Under the pieces are notes generated by a model. It made no database searches. It was not told the origin of the DNA and saw only the letters and a program-made list of their open reading frames with translations. A stretch of 64,000 bases of DNA from Paludibacteraceae bacterium (GTDB lineage Bacteria; Bacteroidota; Bacteroidia; Bacteroidales; Paludibacteraceae): positions 51,012 to 115,011 of the forward strand of contig JAFSKL010000013.1 in NCBI GenBank assembly GCA_017448985.1, given 5' to 3'. The number at the start of each line of letters is the position of its first letter. Positions within the stretch are counted from its first letter, which is position 1. This document shows positions 40,182-48,780 of the stretch, piece by piece. The translations under genes and the position numbers were made by a program.

Positions 40182-42944
40182 ATGAAAAATCGATGCTCCA
40201 TTACAATCCTGCTGCTGGCTTGTTGGATTTTCGCTTTTCCGGCAAGCAATAACACTGTTCCTGCGGGAGAAACCCTATATCTGTATGTTTCCTCTTATTG
40301 GCCGTGCTATGCGTCATATCTGCTTTATTCGTCCCATTGGCAGAGATATGAAGTGATGACTCCCGTGGACGGTAAGCCGGGGCTGTACCAATACACTTTC
40401 ACCTCCAGTTTCAGTAAAAAGGTTTACTTCGGAGCAACAACCCAAGTCATTACTACAGGAGCAGACGACTGGATCGGTTTCTGTGATGTCAAGACCAAAG
40501 AACTGGAATTCAAATGGACGGCCGAAACCCCATGTTTTATCATTGACGACATCTCTGGTTCCGGTTATTGGGGCGCTGTTCCCGACGATATAGGAAGTTC
40601 TCCAAGCGCTGTCATTGAGTCTGTGACCTACGAAATCGTCAGTTCTTGCGTCACGGAGACGTACAACATCACCATCACTGCCAGTTTTTCGGGCGAACCG
40701 TGCAGTTATAAGATGACAGGAACAGAATTCAAACGCGATATTATCCGTAGCAGTCCTGTTTCTCCTGTCACTTATACCATCAAGAACCTGCCGGCAAAAA
40801 CAACCCCTGAGGAAGAGAGTGTGACATTCTCGCTATGTTCGGACGGCAGCGGAACAGCCATCATATCTTCACAAACGGTTACCTATACCTCGCCCACCTT
40901 GGATTGTGAAGTATTGCACGACCCGATAGAAGTATGCAACGGTTTTCCTGATATTACGCTGGAAGCTAGTATGGAGGGTGATTCGTACCTGTGGAGCACC
41001 GGCGAAACGACCCGCTCCATCTCTGTACCCTCCAATACCTCGGCGACTTACTCTGTGGAAGTCTATGCCATAACGCACAGTGCGATTGACAATCTCATGG
41101 CGAATGGTGATTTTGAGACGGTACCGGTAGGTAATAACCCACCGGAAGGATTTACCAGTTCGTACAACTACGTCGGCGCGTTTGATCCGTCCCAGTATTA
41201 TAACAGTCACGGGGGAGCCTCCAATATATACGCCATTACCCACAATGCCAGTTATTTTTGGAAGGACTTTGCGGATATCGAACCGCAGGAAGGTAATTAT
41301 TATGCTCTCTTTGATGCTGGTAAGTCCGGTTATGCATGGAAAGCGACAACAATTGACAATACATCTTTGACTGTGGAGAAAGACTCTGTCTATTTGTTCA
41401 GTTATTGGGCGGCTTACCCTAATATTGCTCCAGACCGAAGTCCGGCGATGCTGCAATTCCGTATTTCTTATACCGACCCTGACGGAGTAGTGCAGACACA
41501 GAACCTAGGGCAAGTATATGAATTGGGGCAAGAGTCCGATTTAAATGCTTGGTATTATCAGGAGATTCAGTGGAAAGCGCCTTCAAATAGCAATTCTGTT
41601 ACTATTTCTGTAGAAGACTTGAATAGTGCTTCCAGCGGCAACGACTTCTGCTTGGATAATATTCTTTTTCAACGGACAACGGTCGGCCGGTCGGTTCTCG
41701 CAAAGAAAGATATCTTCCCTGTCATTTCTGCAGAATGCGATGTGGTGTTGGATACTATTTGTTTGGGAGAAAGATACATTGGGCACGGCTTTGATTTCAC
41801 TCCAATGGAAGCAGGAATACAAGTCTATCCGATTCCTGAAACTCAATCGACTCTCAGTTTGCTTGTTACTGAACCCGTTCAGGCTGCGTTTGCCTCTTTG
41901 GAACCGTTCTGTAATTTCGAGGGAGGGCAGATAGATTTGCCGTTCACAGTACAAAAGGGCGAGCCTTATTCCTATTCGCTTAATAGTAACAATCCGGCAA
42001 TAGAAACGAAGAATCATGAAGTGCTTGGTAATGTCTCCTATATAACCCTGTCTGTAGAAGGAAGTATCTCCGGACAGGTAGATCTGGATATTACCCTCTT
42101 TGACGAATCCGGCAAGTGCGAACCTTTCAACACAAATATGTCATTGGATTTTCAGAGTTGCAACTATCAGACAGATACCGTTTGTACGGGAGAAGCCTAT
42201 TTGAAAAACGGATATGAACATCCTGCCGACCAGCCGGGATCATATATGCTGAAGCAAGGCACAGACTCATTGCTGCTGACAGTCATTGAGAGTATTGACA
42301 TAACGATACAACCACCTGCACCTCTCTGCAATGTGGCTGTAGATACCATACTGACAGTCTCTTATACCATCGTTAGCGGTTCTCCAAAGACCTATTCGCT
42401 ATATTTTGACACTCATTTGATGAAAGATGTGGAGAATGTACCCTTGCAAGGCAACCGGTTCAGTATCCTGCTTCCTGCGGAAGTCGATCAGACTGTGACG
42501 GTGACTTTCTATACGGAAGAAGAAACTGGACATTGCGCTTATGAGAAACAGTTCTCTATCGGGCGCAATGCCGGAGCAACTATTTATAGAAAATGGGATG
42601 ACGTGTTGTTTGTCGATAACGGGGATAACGAATATGTAGCATATCAGTGGTATTGTGATGGTGTGGCTATTAACGGAGCCATCACCCAAGATTATTATAT
42701 AGGGTCTTCTTTGGATAATGACGGACACTCCTATTACGTAGTGATGACGCGCGCGGACGGAACAACCGCTATCACATGTCCGATGACCTTTGGCGAAGCC
42801 GCTCCAAGCACAACACTAAATCCGGGTGACCATCAATCTGTTCCCTATCAAGTTCGCCATTTTATGGTTGGACCGCATATGGATATAATGGAAACTGTCT
42901 ATGATGACGGCAGTGTTGATGTTCAGAAAAGAATTATACAATGA
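40182..42944 (+). CDS. Secreted modular protein with shared C-terminal domain (920 residues, locus B)
   Basis: Built like its upstream neighbour: signal peptide, N-terminal W-rich module (G-S-G-Y-W-G-A), beta region, and a carbohydrate-binding-like domain with N-L-M-A-N-G-D-F-E and N-D-F-C-L-D-N-I. Two extra units of the C-L-G-E-x-Y / C-T-G-E-A-Y type occur, as in the giant at 6515. The C-terminal domain (about 803-920) has K-W-D-D-V-L-F-V-D-N, Y-Q-W-Y, G-P-H-M-D-I and Y-D-D-G-S-V. It starts 8 bp after the previous stop and overlaps the next ATG (ATGA), so all are co-translated. The pair looks like a duplication followed by module gain. Confidence 0.78.
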   Translation: MKNRCSITILLLACWIFAFPASNNTVPAGETLYLYVSSYWPCYASYLLYSSHWQRYEVMTPVDGKPGLYQYTFTSSFSKKVYFGATTQVITTGADDWIGFCDVKTKELEFKWTAETPCFIIDDISGSGYWGAVPDDIGSSPSAVIESVTYEIVSSCVTETYNITITASFSGEPCSYKMTGTEFKRDIIRSSPVSPVTYTIKNLPAKTTPEEESVTFSLCSDGSGTAIISSQTVTYTSPTLDCEVLHDPIEVCNGFPDITLEASMEGDSYLWSTGETTRSISVPSNTSATYSVEVYAITHSAIDNLMANGDFETVPVGNNPPEGFTSSYNYVGAFDPSQYYNSHGGASNIYAITHNASYFWKDFADIEPQEGNYYALFDAGKSGYAWKATTIDNTSLTVEKDSVYLFSYWAAYPNIAPDRSPAMLQFRISYTDPDGVVQTQNLGQVYELGQESDLNAWYYQEIQWKAPSNSNSVTISVEDLNSASSGNDFCLDNILFQRTTVGRSVLAKKDIFPVISAECDVVLDTICLGERYIGHGFDFTPMEAGIQVYPIPETQSTLSLLVTEPVQAAFASLEPFCNFEGGQIDLPFTVQKGEPYSYSLNSNNPAIETKNHEVLGNVSYITLSVEGSISGQVDLDITLFDESGKCEPFNTNMSLDFQSCNYQTDTVCTGEAYLKNGYEHPADQPGSYMLKQGTDSLLLTVIESIDITIQPPAPLCNVAVDTILTVSYTIVSGSPKTYSLYFDTHLMKDVENVPLQGNRFSILLPAEVDQTVTVTFYTEEETGHCAYEKQFSIGRNAGATIYRKWDDVLFVDNGDNEYVAYQWYCDGVAINGAITQDYYIGSSLDNDGHSYYVVMTRADGTTAITCPMTFGEAAPSTTLNPGDHQSVPYQVRHFMVGPHMDIMETVYDDGSVDVQKRIIQ

Positions 42945-43873
42945 GAAAATTTGCATTCATATTAGTTATTGCAATATCTTTGCCAATCCTGTCTGCTCCC
43001 CGCGCGTATCATAGCCGCGGACACGCTTTTGAAGTCTCCGCAGGAGCAGGATATGCGTCGCTCGGATACGAGGTCAATACTATCGCAGGGCAGCTTGCTT
43101 CCAAAACGGCTGGGACCTATAGCGCTCAAGCGCATATCGGATACAACTGGTTCTTTTCCGAGTATGCAGGTTTTGCTATTGGCGTGGATGCACAACACTA
43201 CGGGCAATCAGCTACCTTGGACGGATTGCTCCATTGGAACGGGGTTACCGATTCTGACGGAGAGTTGTATGAACATATTCTCGAACTGCGGAAATGGTCC
43301 GAACGACATGATTACTGGACGGTAGAAGTACCTGTCTCATTTGTTTTCTCTATCCCTGTGCGTAATGTGGTATATATAACCACTCAGATAGGAGGCAAAT
43401 ACGGGTTGCCTCTTTCGGCAAATTATACAGGCAATGGAAGTCTGACACACACTGGATATTACAAACCGTGGAATCTAACCCTTTCGGACAAACCGAACCA
43501 CGGGTTCTATACCGAAGAAAACTTCAAACCGAAAGGTACTTTGCCGAGTAAAAGCTATTGGACGGTTTTCGCCAAAGCAGGTGTTGCTGTGCCGCTGATA
43601 GAACATCTGGATTTATTGGTTCAGGCATATTTCAACTATGCCCTTACAAATATTGCCGATAAAGGACAAGATGAACCCATCGGTTTCCGCAACGACCGTG
43701 CGGGACAGGAGCAAAACCACTATTTCATGAGTAACTATACGGATTTACACAATACGGCCGTTATTACCGAACCTTTCAAGCCCTGGGCGGTTGGATTGGA
43801 AATCGGTATTCGTTATACGATTGCGCATAGAAGTAAATCAAAATATCCTTGCCGTTGTTTGAAGAACCAATAA
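42941..43873 (+). CDS. Outer-membrane barrel without OmpA domain (locus B)
   Basis: A 310-residue protein with a short signal peptide. Its barrel is paralogous to those at 4988 and 36432: G-A-G-Y-A-S-L-G-Y, S-D-G-E-L-Y-E-H, H-T-G-Y-Y-K-P-W-N-L-T-L, and K-P-W-A-V-G-L-E-I-G near the end. It stops where the others continue into the OmpA domain. ATG overlaps the previous stop by 4 bp. Inference: a dedicated partner of the secreted proteins encoded just upstream, as SprF-type barrels are for type IX cargo in gliding bacteria. Confidence 0.75.
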   Translation: MRKFAFILVIAISLPILSAPRAYHSRGHAFEVSAGAGYASLGYEVNTIAGQLASKTAGTYSAQAHIGYNWFFSEYAGFAIGVDAQHYGQSATLDGLLHWNGVTDSDGELYEHILELRKWSERHDYWTVEVPVSFVFSIPVRNVVYITTQIGGKYGLPLSANYTGNGSLTHTGYYKPWNLTLSDKPNHGFYTEENFKPKGTLPSKSYWTVFAKAGVAVPLIEHLDLLVQAYFNYALTNIADKGQDEPIGFRNDRAGQEQNHYFMSNYTDLHNTAVITEPFKPWAVGLEIGIRYTIAHRSKSKYPCRCLKNQ

Positions 43874-43931
43874 ATGTCTCTTATAAAACGTTAAAAACTA
43901 AGTGTTATCCGAGTGCAAGTGCCTTTTAAAC

Positions 43932-43939
43932 TATGTTTG
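43932..43939 (+). promoter_or_regulatory. -7 box of the prenyl synthase gene
   Basis: TATGTTTG, 22 bp before GTG 43962; no good -33 is seen. Confidence 0.4.
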
Positions 43940-43961
43940 CGCCGGATTTGAAAGTGAAAAG

Positions 43962-44960
43962 GTGAATGCATTGTTAGATATACGCAAGCCCATAGAGGCT
44001 GAGTGGAAACAGTATGAGCGTTTGATGGAAACGTCTCTGCGCGCGGACAATAAGTTGCAACAGGAGGTGCTTCGTTATGTCGGCGCCCGTCGCGGCAAGC
44101 AGTTACGCCCGTTATTGGTGATGCTGGCTGCGCAGTTATGCAACCCGATTACGGATAAGACGCTTCGTTCTGCCGTGGCGCTGGAACTGCTTCACACGGC
44201 GAGTCTCATCCATGACGATGTGGTCGATAGTTCGGACACCCGTCGCGGGATGCCGGCTGTTCATACCAAATGGAACAACAAAGTGGCGGTTCTGATCGGC
44301 GACTATATGTTGGCGAAAGTAATCGGGCTGATTGCGGAAGTGCGGAATATCCGCATTCTGGAAATCGTGTCCAACTTAGGCAAGAGCCTCAGTAGCGGTG
44401 AGATGGTACAACTGCATGTGGGACAGAGTATGTGGATTGACGAGGAACGCTATTATCAGGTGATTGAACAAAAGACGGCGCAACTATTCCAGGCCTGTGC
44501 CGAAGCGGGAGCGGAGAGTTCAGGATGTACACCCAAACAGCGGGCGGCCTTGCGCGAGTACGGTAAGAACTTAGGTCTCTGTTTCCAAATCAAGGACGAC
44601 ATCTTCGATTACAGCGATCTGGAGGAGATAGGCAAACCGACCATGAGTGACCTGCGTGACGGCAAAGTGACGCTACCGCTTATCGAGGCCTTGCGTCGGG
44701 CACCGCAGGACGAGGCGGAAGAGATTCGCGTTAAAGGCGAATGGCTGATTGTGAATGGCGAGGATCGCAAGGATGAAGCGGCTCGGGTACTGGAGGAAAT
44801 CAAGTCGTTTGTGCTGCGGTTCAATGGAGACGAATATGCCGTTCAGCAGATGTTAGGGCATAAGAAAAAGGCCGTAGAGGCCTTAAGTGTGTTCCGCGAC
44901 AGTCCCGAAAAAAAGAGTCTGCTCGGCTTATTGGACTACGCCATCAATCGAGTCCAGTAA
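43962..44960 (+). CDS. Polyprenyl diphosphate synthase
   Basis: A 332-residue trans-prenyl synthase with both aspartate motifs, L-I-H-D-D-V-V-D-S-S-D and K-D-D-I-F-D-Y, plus G-K-Q-L-R-P. It elongates FPP with IPP to make the quinone side chain (octaprenyl class likely). GTG 43962 is chosen because it gives the family N-terminus (D-I-R-K-P-I-E) and follows a -7 box. GTG 43902 would start upstream of that box. A short insert (K-G-E-W-L-I-V-N-G-E) after the second aspartate motif may be repeat-derived. Its 3' end overlaps convergent sufD by 33 bp. Confidence 0.9.
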   Translation: MNALLDIRKPIEAEWKQYERLMETSLRADNKLQQEVLRYVGARRGKQLRPLLVMLAAQLCNPITDKTLRSAVALELLHTASLIHDDVVDSSDTRRGMPAVHTKWNNKVAVLIGDYMLAKVIGLIAEVRNIRILEIVSNLGKSLSSGEMVQLHVGQSMWIDEERYYQVIEQKTAQLFQACAEAGAESSGCTPKQRAALREYGKNLGLCFQIKDDIFDYSDLEEIGKPTMSDLRDGKVTLPLIEALRRAPQDEAEEIRVKGEWLIVNGEDRKDEAARVLEEIKSFVLRFNGDEYAVQQMLGHKKKAVEALSVFRDSPEKKSLLGLLDYAINRVQ

Positions 44961-45590
44961 AGGAGTTAGTGAATCAGGGATTAGAGAGTCAGGGATCTTA
45001 TCCAACACCTCTTTCATAAACGCGTTGACGAGCAGTTGACGCGCTTTTTGTTTGCCGATGCCCCGCTGCTGCATGTAGAAAAGTGCTGCTTCGTCCAGTT
45101 GGCCCGTAGAAGCACCGTGCGTGGCTTGCACATCGTCGGCATAAATCTCCAGTTGCGGCTGTGTGCGCATTTCTGCATCTTCCGAGAGCAGCAGATTGCG
45201 GTTGGTCTGATGCGCTTCGGTCTTTTGGGCATCCTGAGCAATCTTCAATTCGCCAAGAAAACGGCCTTGTGACTTATCGTCCAGCACGAACTTGATCAGT
45301 TGATTCGAACTACCGCCTCCTACCGCGTGTGTCACATGCGTCTCGGTCGTCACTTTCTCGTCACCCTTCAGATACGCTAAGGCATAGATCTCCGTTTCGC
45401 AGCCTTCACCCGCCTGGTCGATGGCGATTCGATTAAAAACCTCGAGGTCTCTAGATCTCGAACTATCGAAGTTGATCACATAAATGCGCACACACGAACC
45501 CGCCTCTTGAACAAGATGCAAGTCTAAAGAAGGCTCGTTGAGGAACACCTTTTCCAACCGTTCGCCCTTATGCAAAACGCTCGTATCCAT
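44928..45590 (-). CDS. sufD: SufD, short form
   Basis: SufD is a scaffold partner of SufBC in Fe-S cluster assembly. This 220-residue protein covers only the beta-helix and C-terminal part: T-H-V-T-H-A-V, K-I-A-Q-D-A-Q-K-T-E-A, P-Q-L-E-I-Y-A-D-D-V-Q-A-T-H-G-A-S and A-L-F-Y-M-Q-Q-R-G-I. Usual SufD is about 400-450 residues, so the N-terminal helical domain is missing. ATG 45590 overlaps the sufC end by 23 bp. The C-terminus (I-P-D-S-L-I-P-D-S-L) is repeat-derived, and a restriction-site-like palindrome (AGATCTAGAGACCTCGAGG) lies inside. No sufB or sufS is adjacent. Confidence 0.85.
   Translation of the reverse strand: MDTSVLHKGERLEKVFLNEPSLDLHLVQEAGSCVRIYVINFDSSRSRDLEVFNRIAIDQAGEGCETEIYALAYLKGDEKVTTETHVTHAVGGGSSNQLIKFVLDDKSQGRFLGELKIAQDAQKTEAHQTNRNLLLSEDAEMRTQPQLEIYADDVQATHGASTGQLDEAALFYMQQRGIGKQKARQLLVNAFMKEVLDKIPDSLIPDSLTPLLDSIDGVVQ
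44962..44997. repeat. Heptamer-type repeat at the sufD 3' end
   Basis: Units GGAGTTA, GTGAATC, AGGGATTA, GAGAGTC, AGGGATC. It encodes the P-D-S-L-I-P-D-S-L tail of SufD on the minus strand. Confidence 0.75.
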
Positions 45591-46314
45591 GTTTTTCGAG
45601 TTCGAGAGCAAGCGATTTGTCACCCGTCTTGACGATCCGTCCGTCGGCAAGCACATGTACAAAATCCGGCACGATATAATCCAACAGGCGCTGGTAATGG
45701 GTGATGACGATGGCAGCGTTTTGTGGTGTCTTGAGACGATTGACGCCTTCGGCTACAATGCGCAGCGCATCGATATCCAGACCTGAATCGGTCTCGTCGA
45801 GAATAGCGAGACAGGGTTCGAGCATCGCCATCTGGAAGATCTCGTTTTTCTTTTTCTCACCGCCGGAGAAACCTTCATTGACCGAACGGTTATTCAGTTT
45901 GTCCGGCAGTTCAAGCAGTTTCTTTTTCTCCCGCATCAGTAGGAGGAACTCTTTGGCCGAAAGCGGTTCTTTGCCTTCATACGCCCGTTTCTCGTTGATG
46001 GCCGTGCGCATAAAATTGGTCATGCTGACACCGGGAATCTCGACGGGGTATTGAAAACTGAGGAACACGCCCGCGCGTGCGCGAATCTCCGGTTCCATGG
46101 CCAGCAGGTTCTCTCCGCGTAGCCGCACTTCGCCGGCGGTCACTTCGTAGGCAGGATTGCCGGTTAGGACCGCAGAGAGGGTCGATTTGCCCGCGCCGTT
46201 AGGTCCCATGATGGCGTGCGTCTCGCCTTCGTTGATGACGAGATTGAGGCCTTTCAGTATCTCTTTGCCGCCGATAGAGGCGTGGAGGTTAATTATTTCC
46301 AGTAACTTAGCCAT
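45568..46314 (-). CDS. sufC: Fe-S cluster assembly ATPase SufC
   Basis: A 248-residue ABC ATPase: Walker A G-P-N-G-A-G-K-S-T-L, the SufC-type F-S-G-G-E-K-K-K-N-E signature, Walker B C-L-A-I-L-D-E-T-D-S-G-L-D-I-D-A-L, and the H-loop V-I-T-H-Y-Q-R. It drives remodelling of the SufBCD scaffold during cluster assembly. Length and motifs are normal. It is translationally coupled to a shortened SufD. No TAnnTTTG box is seen upstream, where a 3 x 11-bp repeat lies. Confidence 0.97.
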   Translation of the reverse strand: MAKLLEIINLHASIGGKEILKGLNLVINEGETHAIMGPNGAGKSTLSAVLTGNPAYEVTAGEVRLRGENLLAMEPEIRARAGVFLSFQYPVEIPGVSMTNFMRTAINEKRAYEGKEPLSAKEFLLLMREKKKLLELPDKLNNRSVNEGFSGGEKKKNEIFQMAMLEPCLAILDETDSGLDIDALRIVAEGVNRLKTPQNAAIVITHYQRLLDYIVPDFVHVLADGRIVKTGDKSLALELEKHGYERFA

Positions 46315-46360
46315 TTCTTAAAAATCGTACATTTTTTGACACTGTTTTGCGCAGATTTTT

Positions 46361-46393
46361 ACCACGGTTTAACCACGGTTTAACCACGGTATA
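46361..46393. repeat. 11-bp tandem repeat, 3 units
   Basis: ACCACGGTTTA, ACCACGGTTTA, ACCACGGTATA plus a partial unit, between the M28 gene and sufC. Confidence 0.93.
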
Positions 46394-46440
46394 ACCAGCT
46401 CTTGCTCTCGGCAAGCCAAAATCTTAAAAATAGTAAACTT

Positions 46441-47454
46441 TTACAGTTGACTCATCACCACTTCACCCACGGCTTGAAGCGTCGGTTTGGCGATGTTGGT
46501 CATGTCATCCTGGCGTGTGTGCCACCATGACGGGAAACCGGTAGCGTTGCGGATGTCATAATGGATAACATCGACGCAAGGAATACCTGCTATGCGGTTG
46601 ATGTAATAATGGTCGTCGGTGATGGGGTAGGATTGCTGGTTGATGAAGAGCGATCCGTAGCCGAGTTTCTGTGCGGCACGCCATATCTGCTGCTGGTAGT
46701 TGGCGGCATAATTGGTGGAGTACATCTCCCGCGGGAACGAAGCGTCCGGTGCGCCGACCATATCCAAAACGATGCCGAACTGATATTGCACTTTAGCTGT
46801 TGGCTCTTGGCTGTTGGCTCTCTGCACATAGTTAGTCGCCCATAACTGGGAACCGAGACACCAGGTGTCTTCCCGTTCCGGGCCTGTATAGACATTGGGC
46901 GAACCCATGTCTTCCACATCGAAGAAGATGATATCGACGGGCGTCGTAAATGGAGTCTTGGAGACGGAAGTGTCCATCCGCAAGCCGAGTTGGCGGGCCA
47001 CTTCCAGCAGTACACCCACGCCGGACGCGCCATCATTGGCACCCGGCACATTGTAGAACCGATCGGCATATTCGGGTTCTTCGTCACACCACGGCCGTGT
47101 GTCATAGTGCGCGCCGAGCAGGATGCGCTTGCGGTCTGCCGTTTCGGGCGTGTAGAAATGACCGATGATATTGTATATCTGCTGATTGTTGCCGCGGTAG
47201 TCCGGCATCTCACCTTTCTGCAGTTCCACTTCCGCGCCGAACGCACGGAGTTGCTCAATGAGCCACACGGCACATTGCATGTGTGCGGCGCCGTTAGGTA
47301 CACGCGGACCGAACGCCATCTGACGCTCGATATATACATAAGCGCTGTCGGCGCAGAAAGACGGACGCTCTATAACGGCTTGCTTTTTGGTGCAAGCTGT
47401 GAAAAGTACCAAGGACAAAAGTACGATGTACGATTTGGTTACGAAGGATTTCAT
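46441..47454 (-). CDS. M28 family metallopeptidase / glutaminyl-cyclase-like lipoprotein
   Basis: A 337-residue zinc enzyme. Lipoprotein signal with lipobox F-T-A-C; the M28 motifs are L-L-G-A-H-Y-D-T-R-P, G-A-N-D-G-A-S-G-V-G, F-F-D-V-E-D-M-G and, late, P-I-T-D-D-H. It could be an aminopeptidase or a glutaminyl cyclase; the W-rich P-S-W-W-H-T region favours the cyclase-like subgroup. ATG 47454 overlaps the prs stop (TAATG). A T-x-GCTCT heptamer tract inserts R-A-N-S-Q-E-P-T-A-K in frame. Part of the signal peptide also looks repeat-derived. Confidence 0.88.
   Translation of the reverse strand: MKSFVTKSYIVLLSLVLFTACTKKQAVIERPSFCADSAYVYIERQMAFGPRVPNGAAHMQCAVWLIEQLRAFGAEVELQKGEMPDYRGNNQQIYNIIGHFYTPETADRKRILLGAHYDTRPWCDEEPEYADRFYNVPGANDGASGVGVLLEVARQLGLRMDTSVSKTPFTTPVDIIFFDVEDMGSPNVYTGPEREDTWCLGSQLWATNYVQRANSQEPTAKVQYQFGIVLDMVGAPDASFPREMYSTNYAANYQQQIWRAAQKLGYGSLFINQQSYPITDDHYYINRIAGIPCVDVIHYDIRNATGFPSWWHTRQDDMTNIAKPTLQAVGEVVMSQL
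46794..46821. repeat. Heptamer repeat, 4 units, order A-B-A-B
   Basis: Units TAGCTGT, TGGCTCT, TGGCTGT, TGGCTCT, in frame in the M28 gene. Confidence 0.93.
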
Positions 47455-48419
47455 TAGCGTATATTGGTTTCGCTGACAGATGTGTGGTTTTGGATAGCCC
47501 GAATCGTTTGTGCGATGGACAGGGCGAGACTCTCTATGTGCAACTTGGAGCAGCACTTGGGGTCAATGGGCAGCGAGTCGGTACAAACGATCTCTTCGAG
47601 CGCCGATTCTTCGATACGCTGGCAGGCATTGCCGCTGAGCACACCGTGTGTGACAACTGCTCTGACGGATTTGGCACCGCCTTCTCGCATCACCTCGGCA
47701 GCCTTGCAGAGCGTTCCTGCCGTGTCGGCGATGTCGTCAAAGAGTACGACATCCTTGCCATATACATCACCCAAGACGCGTATCTCCGACACTTTGTTGA
47801 AGTCCGGCCGGTTCTTATAGCAAATGACCATCGGCACTTCGCGGTCGGTCATTGTGTGCAGTTTCTTGGCGAAATTGGACGCCCGTTTGGAACCTCCGAC
47901 ATCGGGCGAAGCGACTATCAGTTTCTTGAGATTGAGGTTCGCTATATACGGCGCGAGCACATTGGAACCGTAGATATGGTCCACGGGAATATCGAAGAAT
48001 CCCTGAATCTGGTCGGCGTGCAGGTCCACGGTGATGACACGGTCCGCACCGGCTGTCTGCAGCATATTCGCCACCAGTTTGGCACCGATAGAGACACGCG
48101 GTTTGTCCTTGCGGTCCTGCCTTGCCCAGCCGAAATAAGGGATGACGGCAATGACCTTGGCAGCACTGGCCCGCTTGGCGGCATCAATCATCAGGAGCAG
48201 TTCCATTAGGTTGTCGCTGGACGGACAGGTGGGTTGCACGAGATAGACCGATTGCCCGCGAACGGACTCCTCGAAATAGGTGCAGAACTCGCCGTCGGAG
48301 AAGCGGTCGATACGCAGGTTGCCTATCTGGCAGCCCAGTTCTTCACAGATGCGTTGCGCAAGCGCTTCGCCTTTGGATCCTGCGAAAATCTTGTATTGCT
48401 GGGATTCTTCCATATCCAT
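47454..48419 (-). CDS. prs: Ribose-phosphate pyrophosphokinase
   Basis: PRPP synthase, 321 residues: F-S-D-G-E-F near the N-terminus, the catalytic D-R-K-D-K-P-R flexible loop, V-D-L-H-A-D-Q-I-Q-G-F-F, and the PRPP loop V-L-F-D-D-I-A-D-T-A-G-T. It supplies PRPP for purine, pyrimidine, His, Trp and NAD synthesis. It is the third gene of an exonuclease-DUF4290-prs-M28 operon, with 19 bp and a TAATG overlap on its two sides. ATG 48419 is used; a second ATG 6 bp later is possible. Confidence 0.97.
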   Translation of the reverse strand: MDMEESQQYKIFAGSKGEALAQRICEELGCQIGNLRIDRFSDGEFCTYFEESVRGQSVYLVQPTCPSSDNLMELLLMIDAAKRASAAKVIAVIPYFGWARQDRKDKPRVSIGAKLVANMLQTAGADRVITVDLHADQIQGFFDIPVDHIYGSNVLAPYIANLNLKKLIVASPDVGGSKRASNFAKKLHTMTDREVPMVICYKNRPDFNKVSEIRVLGDVYGKDVVLFDDIADTAGTLCKAAEVMREGGAKSVRAVVTHGVLSGNACQRIEESALEEIVCTDSLPIDPKCCSKLHIESLALSIAQTIRAIQNHTSVSETNIR

Positions 48420-48438
48420 AGTGGCTGTTAGCCGTTAA

Positions 48439-48750
48439 CTATTTCTTCTTCTTTTTTTGCACCAAGGGTGCGTTGGGCTGCGCCATCATCCGTTCGAAAG
48501 CCGGCGAGTCGCAACGGAGCTGGCCGTCGGACAGTTTGCGTATATCCTCGCGTACACGGGCCAAACCTGCTTCCTGGTCACGATTCCAGACCAGATTGCG
48601 CTGGCGCATACATTGGGCGATATACAGTTCGAGCGAATCGCGTTCCTGCCCTTCGGGCAGTTGCGAGGCATAGCCGATCATGTCCTGCACGATACGGCCG
48701 TAATTGCGCATTCGTATCGGCGAGGTGTTTCTGTTGAGTTGCGATGTCAT
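48439..48750 (-). CDS. DUF4290 family protein
   Basis: A 103-residue protein with the DUF4290 phrase Y-G-R-I-V-Q-D-M-I and a Lys-rich tail (K-K-K-K-K). Function is not established. ATG 48750 begins after a heptamer tract; a longer frame would only translate repeat text (V-N-D-Q-M-V-N-D). It lies within the prs operon. Confidence 0.8.
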   Translation of the reverse strand: MTSQLNRNTSPIRMRNYGRIVQDMIGYASQLPEGQERDSLELYIAQCMRQRNLVWNRDQEAGLARVREDIRKLSDGQLRCDSPAFERMMAQPNAPLVQKKKKK

Positions 48751-48751
48751 A

Positions 48752-48780
48752 TCATTTACCATTTGGTCATTTACCATTTA
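48752..48780. repeat. Heptamer-type repeat (ATTTACC/ATTTGGTC)
   Basis: Junction tract that supplies the stop codon of the exonuclease gene (TAA at 48778-48780) and ends 2 bp before the DUF4290 ATG on the minus strand. Confidence 0.88.

Noticed and set aside
45440-45475. CTCGAGGTCTCTAGATCTCGA palindrome in sufD as a cloning scar
   Set aside because: It reads in frame within a natural gene, and no vector sequence surrounds it; more likely another small repeat insert.
44928-45662. Longer SufD starting at 45662
   Set aside because: The extra residues overlap the SufC C-terminus out of frame and have no SufD similarity; ATG 45590 fits the coupled start.
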